From: a virus
Length of the DNA stretch: 53,642 bases
Direction: 5' to 3' (one strand)
Virus record (IMG/VR): IMGVR_UViG_3300006921_004288
Location: 1-53,642 of that record
A program made the translations under genes and the position numbers. A model generated the notes under the pieces. It was not told the origin of the DNA. It saw only the letters and a program-made list of their open reading frames with translations, and made no database searches. Shown here piece after piece: positions 25,515 to 34,593 of this stretch. The stretch's first letter is position 1, and every line of letters starts with the position of its first letter.

Positions 25515-27661
25515 TGCCAGATACTCAAGATACCCAAAAAGACATATTTGCAAAAGTAGAAGGTCTAATAGCTTTTTTGGATACTACGGACGAAAAAAAA
25601 GTTCGTGAAAATGCTCAAGAATGGCAAGACACACTTGAGGCTTTAAGAGATGCAACAAACAATCCACTAGCATTTTTACTAAACTTATTAAAGGTTCTTA
25701 AAGAAACAAAAAAGGGACAAGAAATAACTCAGGCGATAAAACTTAAATTTAGAGCTGCTAAGGAAAAAAATAGAAAAAGTAAAAAGGGGGACGCGGACTT
25801 CAAACCAACTAAAAAATCATTTAAAGAAAAACATTTAACTAACTCTTATGCTAATGTATGGTTAGCCACATTAAACAAACTAATTAGACAGTCTGTAATG
25901 AAGGTTATGCCTAGGGTTAAAGATATATTGTTAGAAGAAATAATAAAAGCTTTTAATTGTGACTTAACAACTTTAGTGCCTGTGGTTGGTGATGGTTTAA
26001 GTGGTCCGGTAGTTATCGAAATGGGTGAAGTAGACCTACTTAAACAATTATTTAACGACCCAAATACACAGGTAGGTCAATACATGTATGAACAAGATGG
26101 TCTTAACCCTGGAGCTTATCCTGTCGGTGTTAGTCCTTACCCTGTTAATCGTTTTTTAAGGGATATGATGTTTAATAATTCTGCTGGTATTGGTAATGGT
26201 ATTCCTGCCGCCCCAAATAACATTAGAACAATATATGGTAAAAGTGGTAGAGCTTTGTTCGATATTGAAATGATTTCTGTTTTAGGTAATCCAACAATAA
26301 TGAATATTTACCCTTATTATAAAACCGAGTCTGGTAATCCACAATTTGCTAGTGCTCCCGGATGTCCGGCGATACCTACAGCTCCTGCTGCTCCAGGACA
26401 AGGAGCTAAATTTACTTTTATAGATTTCTTAAAAGATTATTTTGGGAATATTAGATTAATAGAATTACAAAATTTAATAGGTAACTTATTAGAAATTTTA
26501 ACTGGATTCATAAGTGTTCGAAATCAGACTTTTTCTGTCCAAGATTTAAAACAACTACAATGGTTTGTCAATTTCATGGAAAATGTATTAAAAGCTTGTG
26601 ATGGGGATGACCTAATAGGTCCTGATAGTGAGTCTATAGCTCATCACGCAGAACTAACAGATGAAGACAATTATTTTAATTTTACTGTAGAAGAAGAACG
26701 TGCAATGATGTTGGAGGTAACTAGAAAGTTAAATAATGTATTAACTTTGGAGAGTTGTGGTTCTTTGGATATTCCTATAGATAATTCTATGGTGGATGAG
26801 GCGGTTGGTGAAATTCTTGCTACAGAGGTAACTGAGGAAAAATTACAGATTTTTGATTTATTACTGCAAAAACTGGCTAAGTCATCCGCTAAAAAAGCCG
26901 GGTATGATTTAGGTTTAGGAAATATTACTCTACCGGTAGAAATAGACTTTAAAGAAAATTTAATTAAAAAATTGCCACAAGTACTAATGTACAGTATTAT
27001 GAACCCTAAGGGTATACTACCAATAGTTTTAACCGGTAAAATGTTAAACCAAAACGGTCAATTATGTACTTCCATAGAACTGTTTGCAAAAATATTTAGA
27101 AGAGTTATTATTCGTGTTATTAAAGAAATACTACAAGAAGTTACTAAAGAGATTATGAAAATGGTTAAACAATACTTATTACAAAAAATAAGAGAATTAA
27201 TCAGGAGAAAATTAAGTGAACAAGCTAAGAAAAAAATTAGAATGATTCGTAATTTATTAGACTTATTATTACCTTTAATAGCTGCTTTAAATAATGCTAA
27301 AAATTGTCAAGAAATATATAACATCTTGTTAGGTTTATTAATGGCTAATATGCCTGATATACCATTTAAAGTACCACCATTCTTAGTTGCTGTAGCAGAC
27401 ATTAGACCTGGAACAACAGCTTTAGGTACTTTCGAAAGATTTCTAACCAAATGTCAACAAGATGGTGTCCCTATTGGTGATTTACCTGATGGTAGTTCTA
27501 ATCAATTTATACCGATATTTTTTAGGGCTATGCAAGCTAAGGAAGAAGAGGACGGTCAAAATAAAAAAATTCTAGGTACTATACCTGGAGGACAAGTAAT
27601 TACCCCTATGGGACCTGGACAAATAGTTCCATTTACAAAGGTGAGTGGTACTGTAGCTTAA
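25514..27661 (+). CDS. Large virion structural protein, probably baseplate/tail
   Basis: A 715-residue protein of unrecognised family. The middle is rich in Gly, Pro and Asn (PGAYPVGVSPYPVNRFLRD; CPAIPTAPAAPGQGAKF), and residues near 530-590 form a long helical region with many Ile, Leu, Lys and Arg. The C-terminus ends in a Gly/Pro-rich tail, GTIPGGQVITPMGPGQIVPF. Its position directly before the gp5-like gene and its size suggest a baseplate or tail-fibre-base component. No signal peptide or enzyme motif is visible. Confidence 0.65.
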   Translation: MPDTQDTQKDIFAKVEGLIAFLDTTDEKKVRENAQEWQDTLEALRDATNNPLAFLLNLLKVLKETKKGQEITQAIKLKFRAAKEKNRKSKKGDADFKPTKKSFKEKHLTNSYANVWLATLNKLIRQSVMKVMPRVKDILLEEIIKAFNCDLTTLVPVVGDGLSGPVVIEMGEVDLLKQLFNDPNTQVGQYMYEQDGLNPGAYPVGVSPYPVNRFLRDMMFNNSAGIGNGIPAAPNNIRTIYGKSGRALFDIEMISVLGNPTIMNIYPYYKTESGNPQFASAPGCPAIPTAPAAPGQGAKFTFIDFLKDYFGNIRLIELQNLIGNLLEILTGFISVRNQTFSVQDLKQLQWFVNFMENVLKACDGDDLIGPDSESIAHHAELTDEDNYFNFTVEEERAMMLEVTRKLNNVLTLESCGSLDIPIDNSMVDEAVGEILATEVTEEKLQIFDLLLQKLAKSSAKKAGYDLGLGNITLPVEIDFKENLIKKLPQVLMYSIMNPKGILPIVLTGKMLNQNGQLCTSIELFAKIFRRVIIRVIKEILQEVTKEIMKMVKQYLLQKIRELIRRKLSEQAKKKIRMIRNLLDLLLPLIAALNNAKNCQEIYNILLGLLMANMPDIPFKVPPFLVAVADIRPGTTALGTFERFLTKCQQDGVPIGDLPDGSSNQFIPIFFRAMQAKEEEDGQNKKILGTIPGGQVITPMGPGQIVPFTKVSGTVA

Positions 27662-27672
27662 AATAAAAAAAT

Positions 27673-27855
27673 ATGGAATTTTTTAAAACATATAAAGATA
27701 AACCGAATAAAGAGCTTTTTGAGATGATGTCTAATTTAAAAACTGAATTCGATAAGACTAAATCTTTGTTGATTGGTTTGACCCATCACTTAGATGATAT
27801 AGAAAAAAAATTTAAACTTATAGAGTCTGAATTAAAAAAACGTAAAGTTACTTAA
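27673..27855 (+). CDS. Small coiled-coil protein
   Basis: A 60-residue protein (MEFFKTYKDKPNKELFEM...) that looks like one amphipathic coiled coil, with a basic tail ELKKRKVT. It sits between two structural genes with short gaps (11 bases upstream, 2 downstream), so it is probably translated with them. It may be a chaperone or a small virion part. No homolog was recognised. Confidence 0.6.
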   Translation: MEFFKTYKDKPNKELFEMMSNLKTEFDKTKSLLIGLTHHLDDIEKKFKLIESELKKRKVT

Positions 27856-27857
27856 TT

Positions 27858-29654
27858 ATGAAATATTATTTTCAAAAATCTGATGACAGTATGTTCTCTA
27901 AAGGTCAAAATAGAGGAGCTTATGATGTAAGTCATAAATCTTTTGGTTTTATTGTTTGTGTAGATAATGCTGACCCTTTACGACTAGGTAGAATTAGGGG
28001 TGTATCCCCTTTTGGTGGTGGTACTACTGGTAGTAAAAAGAATGACCCGACTATAGAGGATGCTTCTAGAGATGAAAATGGAAATAAGGTATCTCCTTGG
28101 TCTAAAGATGACCCTTATTTATATAATTCTTTATTACCTTATAATGTTAACGTAGTTCCTATGAAAAAAGAACTTTTTACAGCGTTTTCACAACAATCCC
28201 CAAAAGATAGTTTAAATAAATTTTATATAGGTCCATTAATATCACACCCTTCTAATGTTAAAATGGATAGATGGACTAATGCGTTAAGTGTTACTGCAGC
28301 ACAAAAACAAAATAGTTCATTAGGTGAACCTTATTTACAAGGAACTCCTAGTGCTTCAGGTGACACTACTTTACTACCACAAATTAGTAAAAAAGGTGTT
28401 TTTCCTAATCCAGAAGATGTGTCTATTATTGGTAGATATAATACTGATTTAGTTTTAGGTATGAGAGAATATTCATTACCTGACGATAATGAAGATTCTG
28501 AAGTCCAAAGCTGGTATCCTCAAATACTTATTCGTTCTGGTAAATTTAAACAGGTCACCGGTAGTCAAGTTCCTGACACAAATCCAAAATCAACATTTAT
28601 ACAATTAAATACATTTCCAACAACTCTGGAAAGGGTGGAAATTGAAAAACCTATACCTACTAGTAATGACGATTATCTGAGAACAATGATTGTATATCAT
28701 CTGGATACACCAAATCTAGTTGATGGTACTGGTGCTGAACATAAGAACATAAGTGGGTGGGTTGCAGCATATAACATGATAAATAGTGTTAGTGGTACAA
28801 GTACAGGTTATAATACAGCATCTGTTAAATCATATATGGCTGGGACCTATGACTTATCTAATGATGTACCTGGCATTACATTACCCCCTGTAGTACCTAA
28901 TACAGATAACTACTGGGTAAAGTATTCTTTTAATTCTATGAATAAGAAAAAAGTTGCTAAACAAATTACTAAATTTATATCATATATAGATGAAGGTGAT
29001 TGGGATAAGTTAAGAAAAATGTTGGATGGTGCTACTATTCCACCTGAAAAGATAATGACCCCAATACCAAAAATATTCCCAATGTATTTTAGGCCTGATA
29101 GAACTACATTAGATATTATGGATAAAAATGACTCAACTATTCCCACACCATTTTTTCAACAAAAAAAAGATGTAGCTAATTTTATAAAATCTAAAATAGA
29201 ATTAGATGGGGTTACTACTGAAGGTTATGGTTTGGCTATGACTGAAAATGCTGGTAAAAGAGATGTTGCGGTTGAGGATGTTATGACAAAGGTTAGTTCT
29301 ATTAATACTATGGAAGGTCAACAAGGAATAGTTTCGGTTGGTTCTGAAAAAATATATTTATTATCTCATGAAATTAATTATCTGGGTACTCTTAACCTTA
29401 AGGATAATCACTATGGTATAACACAAAAAACCTATATAGACAATATAGACCCACATACCAACTCTCTTGTTAGGGGTGAAGAATTACTAAAGTTGTTAGA
29501 AAAGATGGCAGATTTTATGCAAAATCATTGTCATGCCTTACCTGGTCTAGCTCCTGTACCTCAAGCTCATGGTGGTACTAGGACTGAGGATATTGGTAGA
29601 TTATTGGCTGATGCTCATAAAACCATCCTAAATAAAAATATTAGGATTAACTAG
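27858..29654 (+). CDS. gp5: Baseplate hub/spike protein, gp5-like
   Basis: A 598-residue protein with an N-terminal OB-fold signature, FGFIVCVDNADPLRLGRIRG (29-48), as in the gp5 hub (T4: DPLKLGRVRV). The C-terminal part is a long stretch of beta-type repeats around EDVMTKVSSINTMEGQQ and IVSVGSEKIYLLSHEINYLG. These resemble the beta-helical spike. No lysozyme domain like that of T4 gp5 is obvious in the middle. The last residues (LEKMADFMQNHCH) are helical. It would form part of the tail tip. Gene order with the preceding and following structural genes supports this. Confidence 0.65.
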   Translation: MKYYFQKSDDSMFSKGQNRGAYDVSHKSFGFIVCVDNADPLRLGRIRGVSPFGGGTTGSKKNDPTIEDASRDENGNKVSPWSKDDPYLYNSLLPYNVNVVPMKKELFTAFSQQSPKDSLNKFYIGPLISHPSNVKMDRWTNALSVTAAQKQNSSLGEPYLQGTPSASGDTTLLPQISKKGVFPNPEDVSIIGRYNTDLVLGMREYSLPDDNEDSEVQSWYPQILIRSGKFKQVTGSQVPDTNPKSTFIQLNTFPTTLERVEIEKPIPTSNDDYLRTMIVYHLDTPNLVDGTGAEHKNISGWVAAYNMINSVSGTSTGYNTASVKSYMAGTYDLSNDVPGITLPPVVPNTDNYWVKYSFNSMNKKKVAKQITKFISYIDEGDWDKLRKMLDGATIPPEKIMTPIPKIFPMYFRPDRTTLDIMDKNDSTIPTPFFQQKKDVANFIKSKIELDGVTTEGYGLAMTENAGKRDVAVEDVMTKVSSINTMEGQQGIVSVGSEKIYLLSHEINYLGTLNLKDNHYGITQKTYIDNIDPHTNSLVRGEELLKLLEKMADFMQNHCHALPGLAPVPQAHGGTRTEDIGRLLADAHKTILNKNIRIN

Positions 29655-29655
29655 A

Positions 29656-29663
29656 TATTTATA
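29656..29663 (+). promoter_or_regulatory. TATTTATA box, candidate late promoter
   Basis: TATTTATA lies 15 bases before the ATG at 29679, in the gap after the gp5-like gene. A transcript starting about 6 bases downstream would have a leader of about 10 bases. Confidence 0.5.
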
Positions 29664-29678
29664 TATAAAGATAATTTA

Positions 29679-31682
29679 ATGTCAACACACAGGTCATATT
29701 TTAGTAAAAATAATACAATAATAGCTGACAGCAGCACCAACACAGGTAGAAATCCCGTAACACAACTATTTTATGGTAGAAATAGTACTAGATGTAAATT
29801 TACCGGTTTAACTGGTGATACTTGTAATGATAAAACTGGATTCACACCAACCGCCGCACACGGTTATAGTAGGTTTATTTTTGACCTGGATTTAACAGAC
29901 TTAAGAGAAAAATATAACAACTGTTGTATGCCTTTAACATCTTGTACTTACACAGGTCTGTATGATGTTGCTGCAACTTTTAGTTTTGACTTTACGTCAT
30001 CAGGTTCTCAATTTACGTTTATGACTATAGAAAACTCAGCTGGTTCAGCTGTTACGTATATAAACATGCTTACTAATACGTTTCCTGGTGATAATGGGTC
30101 AGTTATAACTGATGGTACTAATTTTTACACCCAATTTCTATATACTAGTGCTAGTACTGTAGAAACACAAGCACAAAATTTTTGTTTAGCTGTAAATGGT
30201 GTTAGTGGACATAATGGTACTATTTTATGTACTTCAAGTGGGGCTACTGTAACATTAACACAGGTTGGTCTTGGTTCTTCTGGAAATACACTGGTGGGGC
30301 CTGGTACTGTAATTGCTCCAACAGTTAATATTGGTGGGTTTGATACTATCAGTAATATTGTGTTTAGTGGTGGACCAGTATCTTTTAGTGGTGGAGGTCA
30401 ATCTTATGATACTTGTGATGGACAAACTGGTTACACTATAACTTACAACCCAGATGTTAAACACACATTACGTATGACGAATACTTCTAGTTTTGATGAC
30501 CGATTAATTAATCAAAAAGTTTTAATTAACGACACTAGAAGAGCCACTTCATTTACTCTTATGTTGTATAAAGTTCCTAGTTCCAAAGCGTCTTTATGGG
30601 ATGAGGGTGTTGGGTATGATTATGAAGTTCCTAGTGTAGCTTTAGAACCTGAGTATAATAGGTCTCAATCTAATAGACCCAGTAACTGGATTAATTCTAC
30701 AACATTAACTACGTGGCCTAATCAAGGAACATACAATAATTTAATTCCATCTTCATATACTGTTTTAGATACACAAAGTTTTGACGCTGGAAATGAAGAT
30801 ATAGCGTTTAATAGTGTAGCTTTAAATAATGAAATTGGTAGTCAATTAGTATCACCACAAACTGGTGTTACATATGGAATAGCTTTTCTACCACAGTTTG
30901 AATTATTAACTGGTTTAACAGAGGCTTATTCAGTTGGTTTCTTTTCTCGTCACACACAAACATTTTTTGAACCTTTCTTAGAAACTTCTTTTGATGATTA
31001 TATAAATGATAGTAGAAATCATTTTGAACTTAATTGTGAAAATAGATTATTTTTATACGCTTATGATTGTAATGGTGAACCTATGTGTTTTGATATGGCT
31101 CCTGTGGTAAAGATTAGGGACTGTAACGATTTAGTTACTACCACAATAACCGCTACCACATTAACTTGTGGGGCTTACTACATCGATTATACCATACTAC
31201 CACCTTTACCACAAACACCACCGGTACAATATACTGATGAATGGACTAATCTTTTTGTGGGTGGAATATCTCAACCAAATATAACCAACGAATTTATAAT
31301 ACATACTAATGGTTATAGTATTGGGACTACTGTTATGAAACCAAAAATATATGGTTATTCTGTTTCAGGAATTAAAGATGATGAAAAGATTAAAGCTGGT
31401 GATACAAGAAAAATATTTGTTTCTGCTAGGGTACCTTACACTGTAAGTCAAGAAGCTTTAGTAGACAACATACAATACAGGTTATACGTTAGACAAGGTA
31501 ACACTCAAGTAGGGGTTATTCCTTGGACTAAAATAAATAAAACTTTTACTGATAATTATTTCTTATTGGATACCTCTTGGATGATACCTAACGAGTATTA
31601 CCTGGATATAAAAGCAACTTCTAACCAACAAGTAGATACTTATAGTAAAGTAATAAAGTTTCAAATAACTAACCAATTATGA
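29679..31682 (+). CDS. Large virion structural protein, unknown
   Basis: A 667-residue, largely beta-type protein. Gly-, Ser- and Thr-rich stretches around 100-230, including GNGSVITDG-type turns and GATVTLTQVGLGSSGNT, look like an inserted surface domain of the sort often seen in phage structural proteins. The second half includes VPYTVSQEALVDNIQYRLYV and an end of beta strands. Cysteine pairs (NNCCMPLTSC) are present. It is a tail, fibre or baseplate component by position; no specific family was recognised. The following gene's ATG overlaps its stop. Confidence 0.65.
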   Translation: MSTHRSYFSKNNTIIADSSTNTGRNPVTQLFYGRNSTRCKFTGLTGDTCNDKTGFTPTAAHGYSRFIFDLDLTDLREKYNNCCMPLTSCTYTGLYDVAATFSFDFTSSGSQFTFMTIENSAGSAVTYINMLTNTFPGDNGSVITDGTNFYTQFLYTSASTVETQAQNFCLAVNGVSGHNGTILCTSSGATVTLTQVGLGSSGNTLVGPGTVIAPTVNIGGFDTISNIVFSGGPVSFSGGGQSYDTCDGQTGYTITYNPDVKHTLRMTNTSSFDDRLINQKVLINDTRRATSFTLMLYKVPSSKASLWDEGVGYDYEVPSVALEPEYNRSQSNRPSNWINSTTLTTWPNQGTYNNLIPSSYTVLDTQSFDAGNEDIAFNSVALNNEIGSQLVSPQTGVTYGIAFLPQFELLTGLTEAYSVGFFSRHTQTFFEPFLETSFDDYINDSRNHFELNCENRLFLYAYDCNGEPMCFDMAPVVKIRDCNDLVTTTITATTLTCGAYYIDYTILPPLPQTPPVQYTDEWTNLFVGGISQPNITNEFIIHTNGYSIGTTVMKPKIYGYSVSGIKDDEKIKAGDTRKIFVSARVPYTVSQEALVDNIQYRLYVRQGNTQVGVIPWTKINKTFTDNYFLLDTSWMIPNEYYLDIKATSNQQVDTYSKVIKFQITNQL

Positions 31683-32233
31683 AAAAAATAAGAATTTCAG
31701 AAAGTGAATTAATTTCTCTTATAGAGAAAGCTGTTAATGAGAATTTAGGTGCTACACCATCATTAACTGCTCATGGAGGTGGTTTCTCAAACTTAGGTAT
31801 GGGAAAACCAACTGATAAATATAAAGACCTATATGAGGATGATGATATAGAAGAAGAGATGGTGGAGGACCAGGACCCTGGAATTGAAAAATCAAGTGCC
31901 GTTGCTATAGACCAAGAAAAAGATGTTGAGGATGACTGGACCGGTGGTTCAGGTAGAAATCCAAGTATGAATATAGAAAGTATTGTTGAGAGGTTGAAAC
32001 GAAAGTTAAACGAGGCTGATACCATTCCTGAAATTACTCCTGATGTAAAAATTCCAGAAGGTTTATTTACGAAAAAGGCTTCGGAGATAGTTGCTGGATT
32101 AAAAAAATTAAAAGATGGGGCAAAGGAAGCTTTAACAAGAATTACTTATTACATAAATAGAGCTGGTAAAAACTTATCTAACAAAACTGAAGTTTTAAAA
32201 GCTAAAGAAATATTAAAAAAAGAAAATAAATAA
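31679..32233 (+). CDS. Putative packaged internal protein, unknown
   Basis: A 184-residue protein. The N-terminus MKKIRISESELISLIEKAV is one amphipathic helix of the type that targets proteins into the T4 head. It is followed by a Gly-rich, acidic linker (DDDIEEEMVEDQDPG), then a helical basic C-terminal half (EIVAGLKKLKDGAKEAL). Very similar openings occur in many marine phage proteins and in the metallopeptidase at 51861. I infer a virion-internal role. The gene overlaps the preceding stop (ATGA) and is followed by the Cys-rich peptide. Confidence 0.55.
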   Translation: MKKIRISESELISLIEKAVNENLGATPSLTAHGGGFSNLGMGKPTDKYKDLYEDDDIEEEMVEDQDPGIEKSSAVAIDQEKDVEDDWTGGSGRNPSMNIESIVERLKRKLNEADTIPEITPDVKIPEGLFTKKASEIVAGLKKLKDGAKEALTRITYYINRAGKNLSNKTEVLKAKEILKKENK

Positions 32234-32257
32234 ATAAAACCTAAAAAATTAAAAATT

Positions 32258-32323
32258 ATGAAATGTGATTGTCAAGTATGTAAATGTGGTACAAAATGTG
32301 AATGTACCTGTTGTGACTGTTAG
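32258..32323 (+). CDS. Cys-rich metallothionein-like micropeptide, 21 aa
   Basis: The frame from ATG 32258 to TAG 32321 encodes 21 residues, of which 9 are cysteine, at positions 3, 5, 8, 10, 14, 16, 18, 19 and 21. The C-x-C, C-x-x-C and CC spacing resembles metallothionein metal-binding segments. Lysines and acidic residues fill the gaps; there are no aromatic residues. It lies 24 bases after the preceding gene and 30 bases before a terminator, so it is last in the plus-strand unit. An AT-rich leader without a Shine-Dalgarno sequence precedes it. Metal binding is inferred from composition only; no homolog was recognised. Confidence 0.55.
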   Translation: MKCDCQVCKCGTKCECTCCDC

Positions 32324-32352
32324 ATAACAGTTAATAAAAAAAATAAAGATAT

Positions 32353-32387
32353 AAAAAAACCACTCAAAAGAGTGGTTTTTGTTTTTT
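32353..32387. terminator. Bidirectional intrinsic terminator
   Basis: A stem CCACTC (32360-32365), loop AAAA and GAGTGG (32370-32375) is flanked by A-tract 32353-32359 and T-tract 32376-32380 plus 32382-32387. Both strands therefore read as hairpin plus U-run. It stands between the converging plus-strand unit and the minus-strand gene at 32386-32676, overlapping the latter's stop. Confidence 0.9.
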
Positions 32388-32676
32388 AGATATCTTCCTC
32401 ATCATAATCATATTCATGAGTTACAACTGTTCTACTAGGTTCCGGTTCTTCTTCTACAATAACCTCATCTTTCGGTGAGAAATTCTCTGCAGCTGTAAAA
32501 CCAAGTCCTGCCATTACAATCCATTGTAAAGACTCGAATAAATTATTGTCAATTGTGAAATCCCAAAAAAGATTTGCTGTGTAACCAATTAACATAAATA
32601 GAAGACATACGAAAGTAACAAATCTCTTACTAGAAACTTTACCTTCACTACTTAACATGTTTTTAAAGAAGTTCAT
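32386..32676 (-). CDS. Small membrane protein, possible holin
   Basis: A 96-residue protein with two hydrophobic helices, about residues 19-35 (RFVTFVCLLFMLIGYTANLF) and 48-64 (SLQWIVMAGLGFTAAE). A short amphipathic start (NFFKNMLSSEGKVSSKR) precedes them and an acidic tail, EEEPEPSRTVVTHEYDYD, follows. A short basic head, two membrane segments and a charged tail fit small phage holins, and the SEGKVSSKR opening recalls Bacteroidetes phage membrane proteins. No lysis enzyme is nearby to confirm this. It is the last gene on the minus-strand structural unit and has its own TATTTATA box. Confidence 0.6.
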   Translation of the reverse strand: MNFFKNMLSSEGKVSSKRFVTFVCLLFMLIGYTANLFWDFTIDNNLFESLQWIVMAGLGFTAAENFSPKDEVIVEEEPEPSRTVVTHEYDYDEEDI

Positions 32677-32689
32677 AAGCTTTTTTTAT

Positions 32690-32697
32690 TATAAATA
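32690..32697 (-). promoter_or_regulatory. TATTTATA box, candidate late promoter
   Basis: On the minus strand TATTTATA lies 13 bases before the ATG at 32676, in the gap that also holds the capsid terminator. It would give the possible holin its own transcript. Confidence 0.5.
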
Positions 32698-32704
32698 TCC
32701 CGAC

Positions 32705-32738
32705 ATAAAAAAAAGCCCTCATAAAGAGGGCTTCTTTT
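32705..32738 (-). terminator. Intrinsic terminator after the capsid gene
   Basis: The stem AAGCCCTC (32713-32720) pairs with GAGGGCTT (32726-32733) over a 5-base loop. Read on the minus strand a run of eight T follows. It stands 20 bases after the capsid stop and would end capsid transcripts. Confidence 0.88.
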
Positions 32739-32756
32739 CATATATTAGATTATTAA

Positions 32757-34559
32757 TTATCTAAGTTCTCTAACATCAAATGTTCTAACACCGTCAACAG
32801 TGATTCTTCCGTAGAATCTATTGTTCACCATTTTCTTAGCGTATCTAGTCATGATACCTTTGATTGGTGTAAAGTTGAATGGGTTATACATTGTAGGAGT
32901 TAACTGTAATGGTACATATGGTGCGTAAACGTACCCAGTATCCAATAAAGATGTTCCTTTATGTCCAATTAACACTTGGTTAGCTGGGAAGTAAGGGTCT
33001 CTATATACAGTAAATCTTCCTGATAATGTTCCAATTTTCTCAATACCCATATTGTATTGGTCTTGGTCAGCTGCTGCGTTTGATACGTGGAAGTACTCCA
33101 AGTCATCAAATATAGCAGAAACTTCAGAAGAACAAACAATCCAGTTAGCCCCACCTCTTAAAGTAGACTTGTGGATTTGAGCTGAAATTTGGTTAATCGC
33201 TGTGATTAAAGTTTGGTTCCAGTCTTTTTGAGTATATGGAGCTTGACCAGCTGAGAATCTCTTCCAACCGTTGTAGTCCCATCTTAAATCCCAAGCTGCA
33301 CCTTTTCTAAGGTCTCTTAAGATTTCTCTATCAATCTCTGCTGCAACTTCTTCAGATAATAAAGCTGTTAATTCAGCTTCAGCATCGATGTTGTGGAATG
33401 CAGAAACGTCTTGTGCAAGTTCTGGTGACCATTGAGCTCTTAATTTTCTTTCACTTACAGAAACTGTAACACCTTGAAGGTCGAAAGAAACTTCTCCCAT
33501 ATCCTCTTCAAATTCTAGTGTAGCGTATTGTCTCCATTCTGCACGGAAATCATATTTTGTCTCTGCACCCGTACCACTCATACCAACGTAACCATCAACT
33601 GATGTACAAGATATACAAGCTGGACAAGATAAATCTACTTCAATGTAGATATCACCGTTAGCGTCACAAGTGTCAGCTCTATCAACAATACCAAAACCAT
33701 ATTTCTGTGTAACAACACGGAATAAGATTGGTGTTTGTGTTCCAAGCCCTACTGTTGAAGTTGCGATATTATTACCCGTAGTTGCAGTAACACTGTCACA
33801 ACAAGCTAAAGGTACTGAAGTAGTCATTTGTAATGAAGATAAGAAAGTTTCTGAGTCTTGCTCATTTCCATCAGGACCAGTTAAAGTACCAACTCCAGTT
33901 TGTGAGAAACCAGATAACTTAACAATAACCCCTCTAGTACAAACTGATGTATCTCTTTGACCGTCAGTTAATGCTGGTGGTAAAGCTCCATTCCAAGTAA
34001 CCTCAACAGTACCCGCCGTAACGTTAGTGTACTTACCTCTAGAATAGTCATACGTACCATCACTCATTAACTGTGGTGAATTAGAAGCGTAGTAGTCGTC
34101 ATATAAGTTACCAGTTGCAGCTGATACTGGATTAGCGTTAGCTGGATTTCCTGGTGCTCCCATTGGTGCGTAGTGACTACCTGAACCAGCTCCATTGACA
34201 GCAGAACCAGCTACTAAACTTCTAGGTGTAATTTTAGGTACGAAGTAGAACAATTTACCAATTGGTAAGTTCATAGCTTGTACAGAAACGATATCGTTAG
34301 CTAATAATTTCGAGAATACTCTTCTAATGATTGGAAATACAACCGTTTCGAAGGACCCTGAATCACCAGCAGTCGTTGCTTCGTTTATTAAATTTGTTGC
34401 TTGGTTTTCATATAACTGTGCAACATTTTCTTTGATGTGTCCCTTAAGTCCGTCTAAGAACCCAAGACCATCCCATTTTTTCAAGGTATCTTCTTTGATA
34501 ACTTTAAGGTGTTTTAACCCTATGTTACCAACCATACCTGATTCTAATAATGCTCCCAT
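32757..34559 (-). CDS. gp23: Major capsid protein, gp23-like
   Basis: A 600-residue T4-type capsid protein with the HK97 fold. RRVFSKLLANDIVSVQAMN and LPIGKLFYF match the gp23 region after its cleavage site, and TRYAKKMVNNRFYGRI matches the C-terminal family ending. The prohead protease site is probably INE|A (cut after Glu60), the same form as the T4 site in IAE|A. That leaves a mature protein of 540 residues. The middle (about 120-330) holds inserted Gly/Ser/Thr- and Cys-rich segments (LACCDSVTATTG; SCPACISCTSVDG), which are probably surface insertions. Terminator downstream, scaffold gene upstream. Confidence 0.93.
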   Translation of the reverse strand: MGALLESGMVGNIGLKHLKVIKEDTLKKWDGLGFLDGLKGHIKENVAQLYENQATNLINEATTAGDSGSFETVVFPIIRRVFSKLLANDIVSVQAMNLPIGKLFYFVPKITPRSLVAGSAVNGAGSGSHYAPMGAPGNPANANPVSAATGNLYDDYYASNSPQLMSDGTYDYSRGKYTNVTAGTVEVTWNGALPPALTDGQRDTSVCTRGVIVKLSGFSQTGVGTLTGPDGNEQDSETFLSSLQMTTSVPLACCDSVTATTGNNIATSTVGLGTQTPILFRVVTQKYGFGIVDRADTCDANGDIYIEVDLSCPACISCTSVDGYVGMSGTGAETKYDFRAEWRQYATLEFEEDMGEVSFDLQGVTVSVSERKLRAQWSPELAQDVSAFHNIDAEAELTALLSEEVAAEIDREILRDLRKGAAWDLRWDYNGWKRFSAGQAPYTQKDWNQTLITAINQISAQIHKSTLRGGANWIVCSSEVSAIFDDLEYFHVSNAAADQDQYNMGIEKIGTLSGRFTVYRDPYFPANQVLIGHKGTSLLDTGYVYAPYVPLQLTPTMYNPFNFTPIKGIMTRYAKKMVNNRFYGRITVDGVRTFDVRELR

Positions 34560-34593
34560 AATTTTTTTATTTTTTTTAAGCGTTTATTTATTA

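Noticed and set aside
32686-32757. Shine-Dalgarno sites as start markers
   Set aside because: Leaders are A/T-rich with no consistent AGGAGG element, as expected for Bacteroidetes, so starts were chosen by overlap and conserved motifs.
33670-33960. Plus-strand frame inside the capsid gene
   Set aside because: It is antisense to a clear gp23-like gene and has no recognisable motif or leader.
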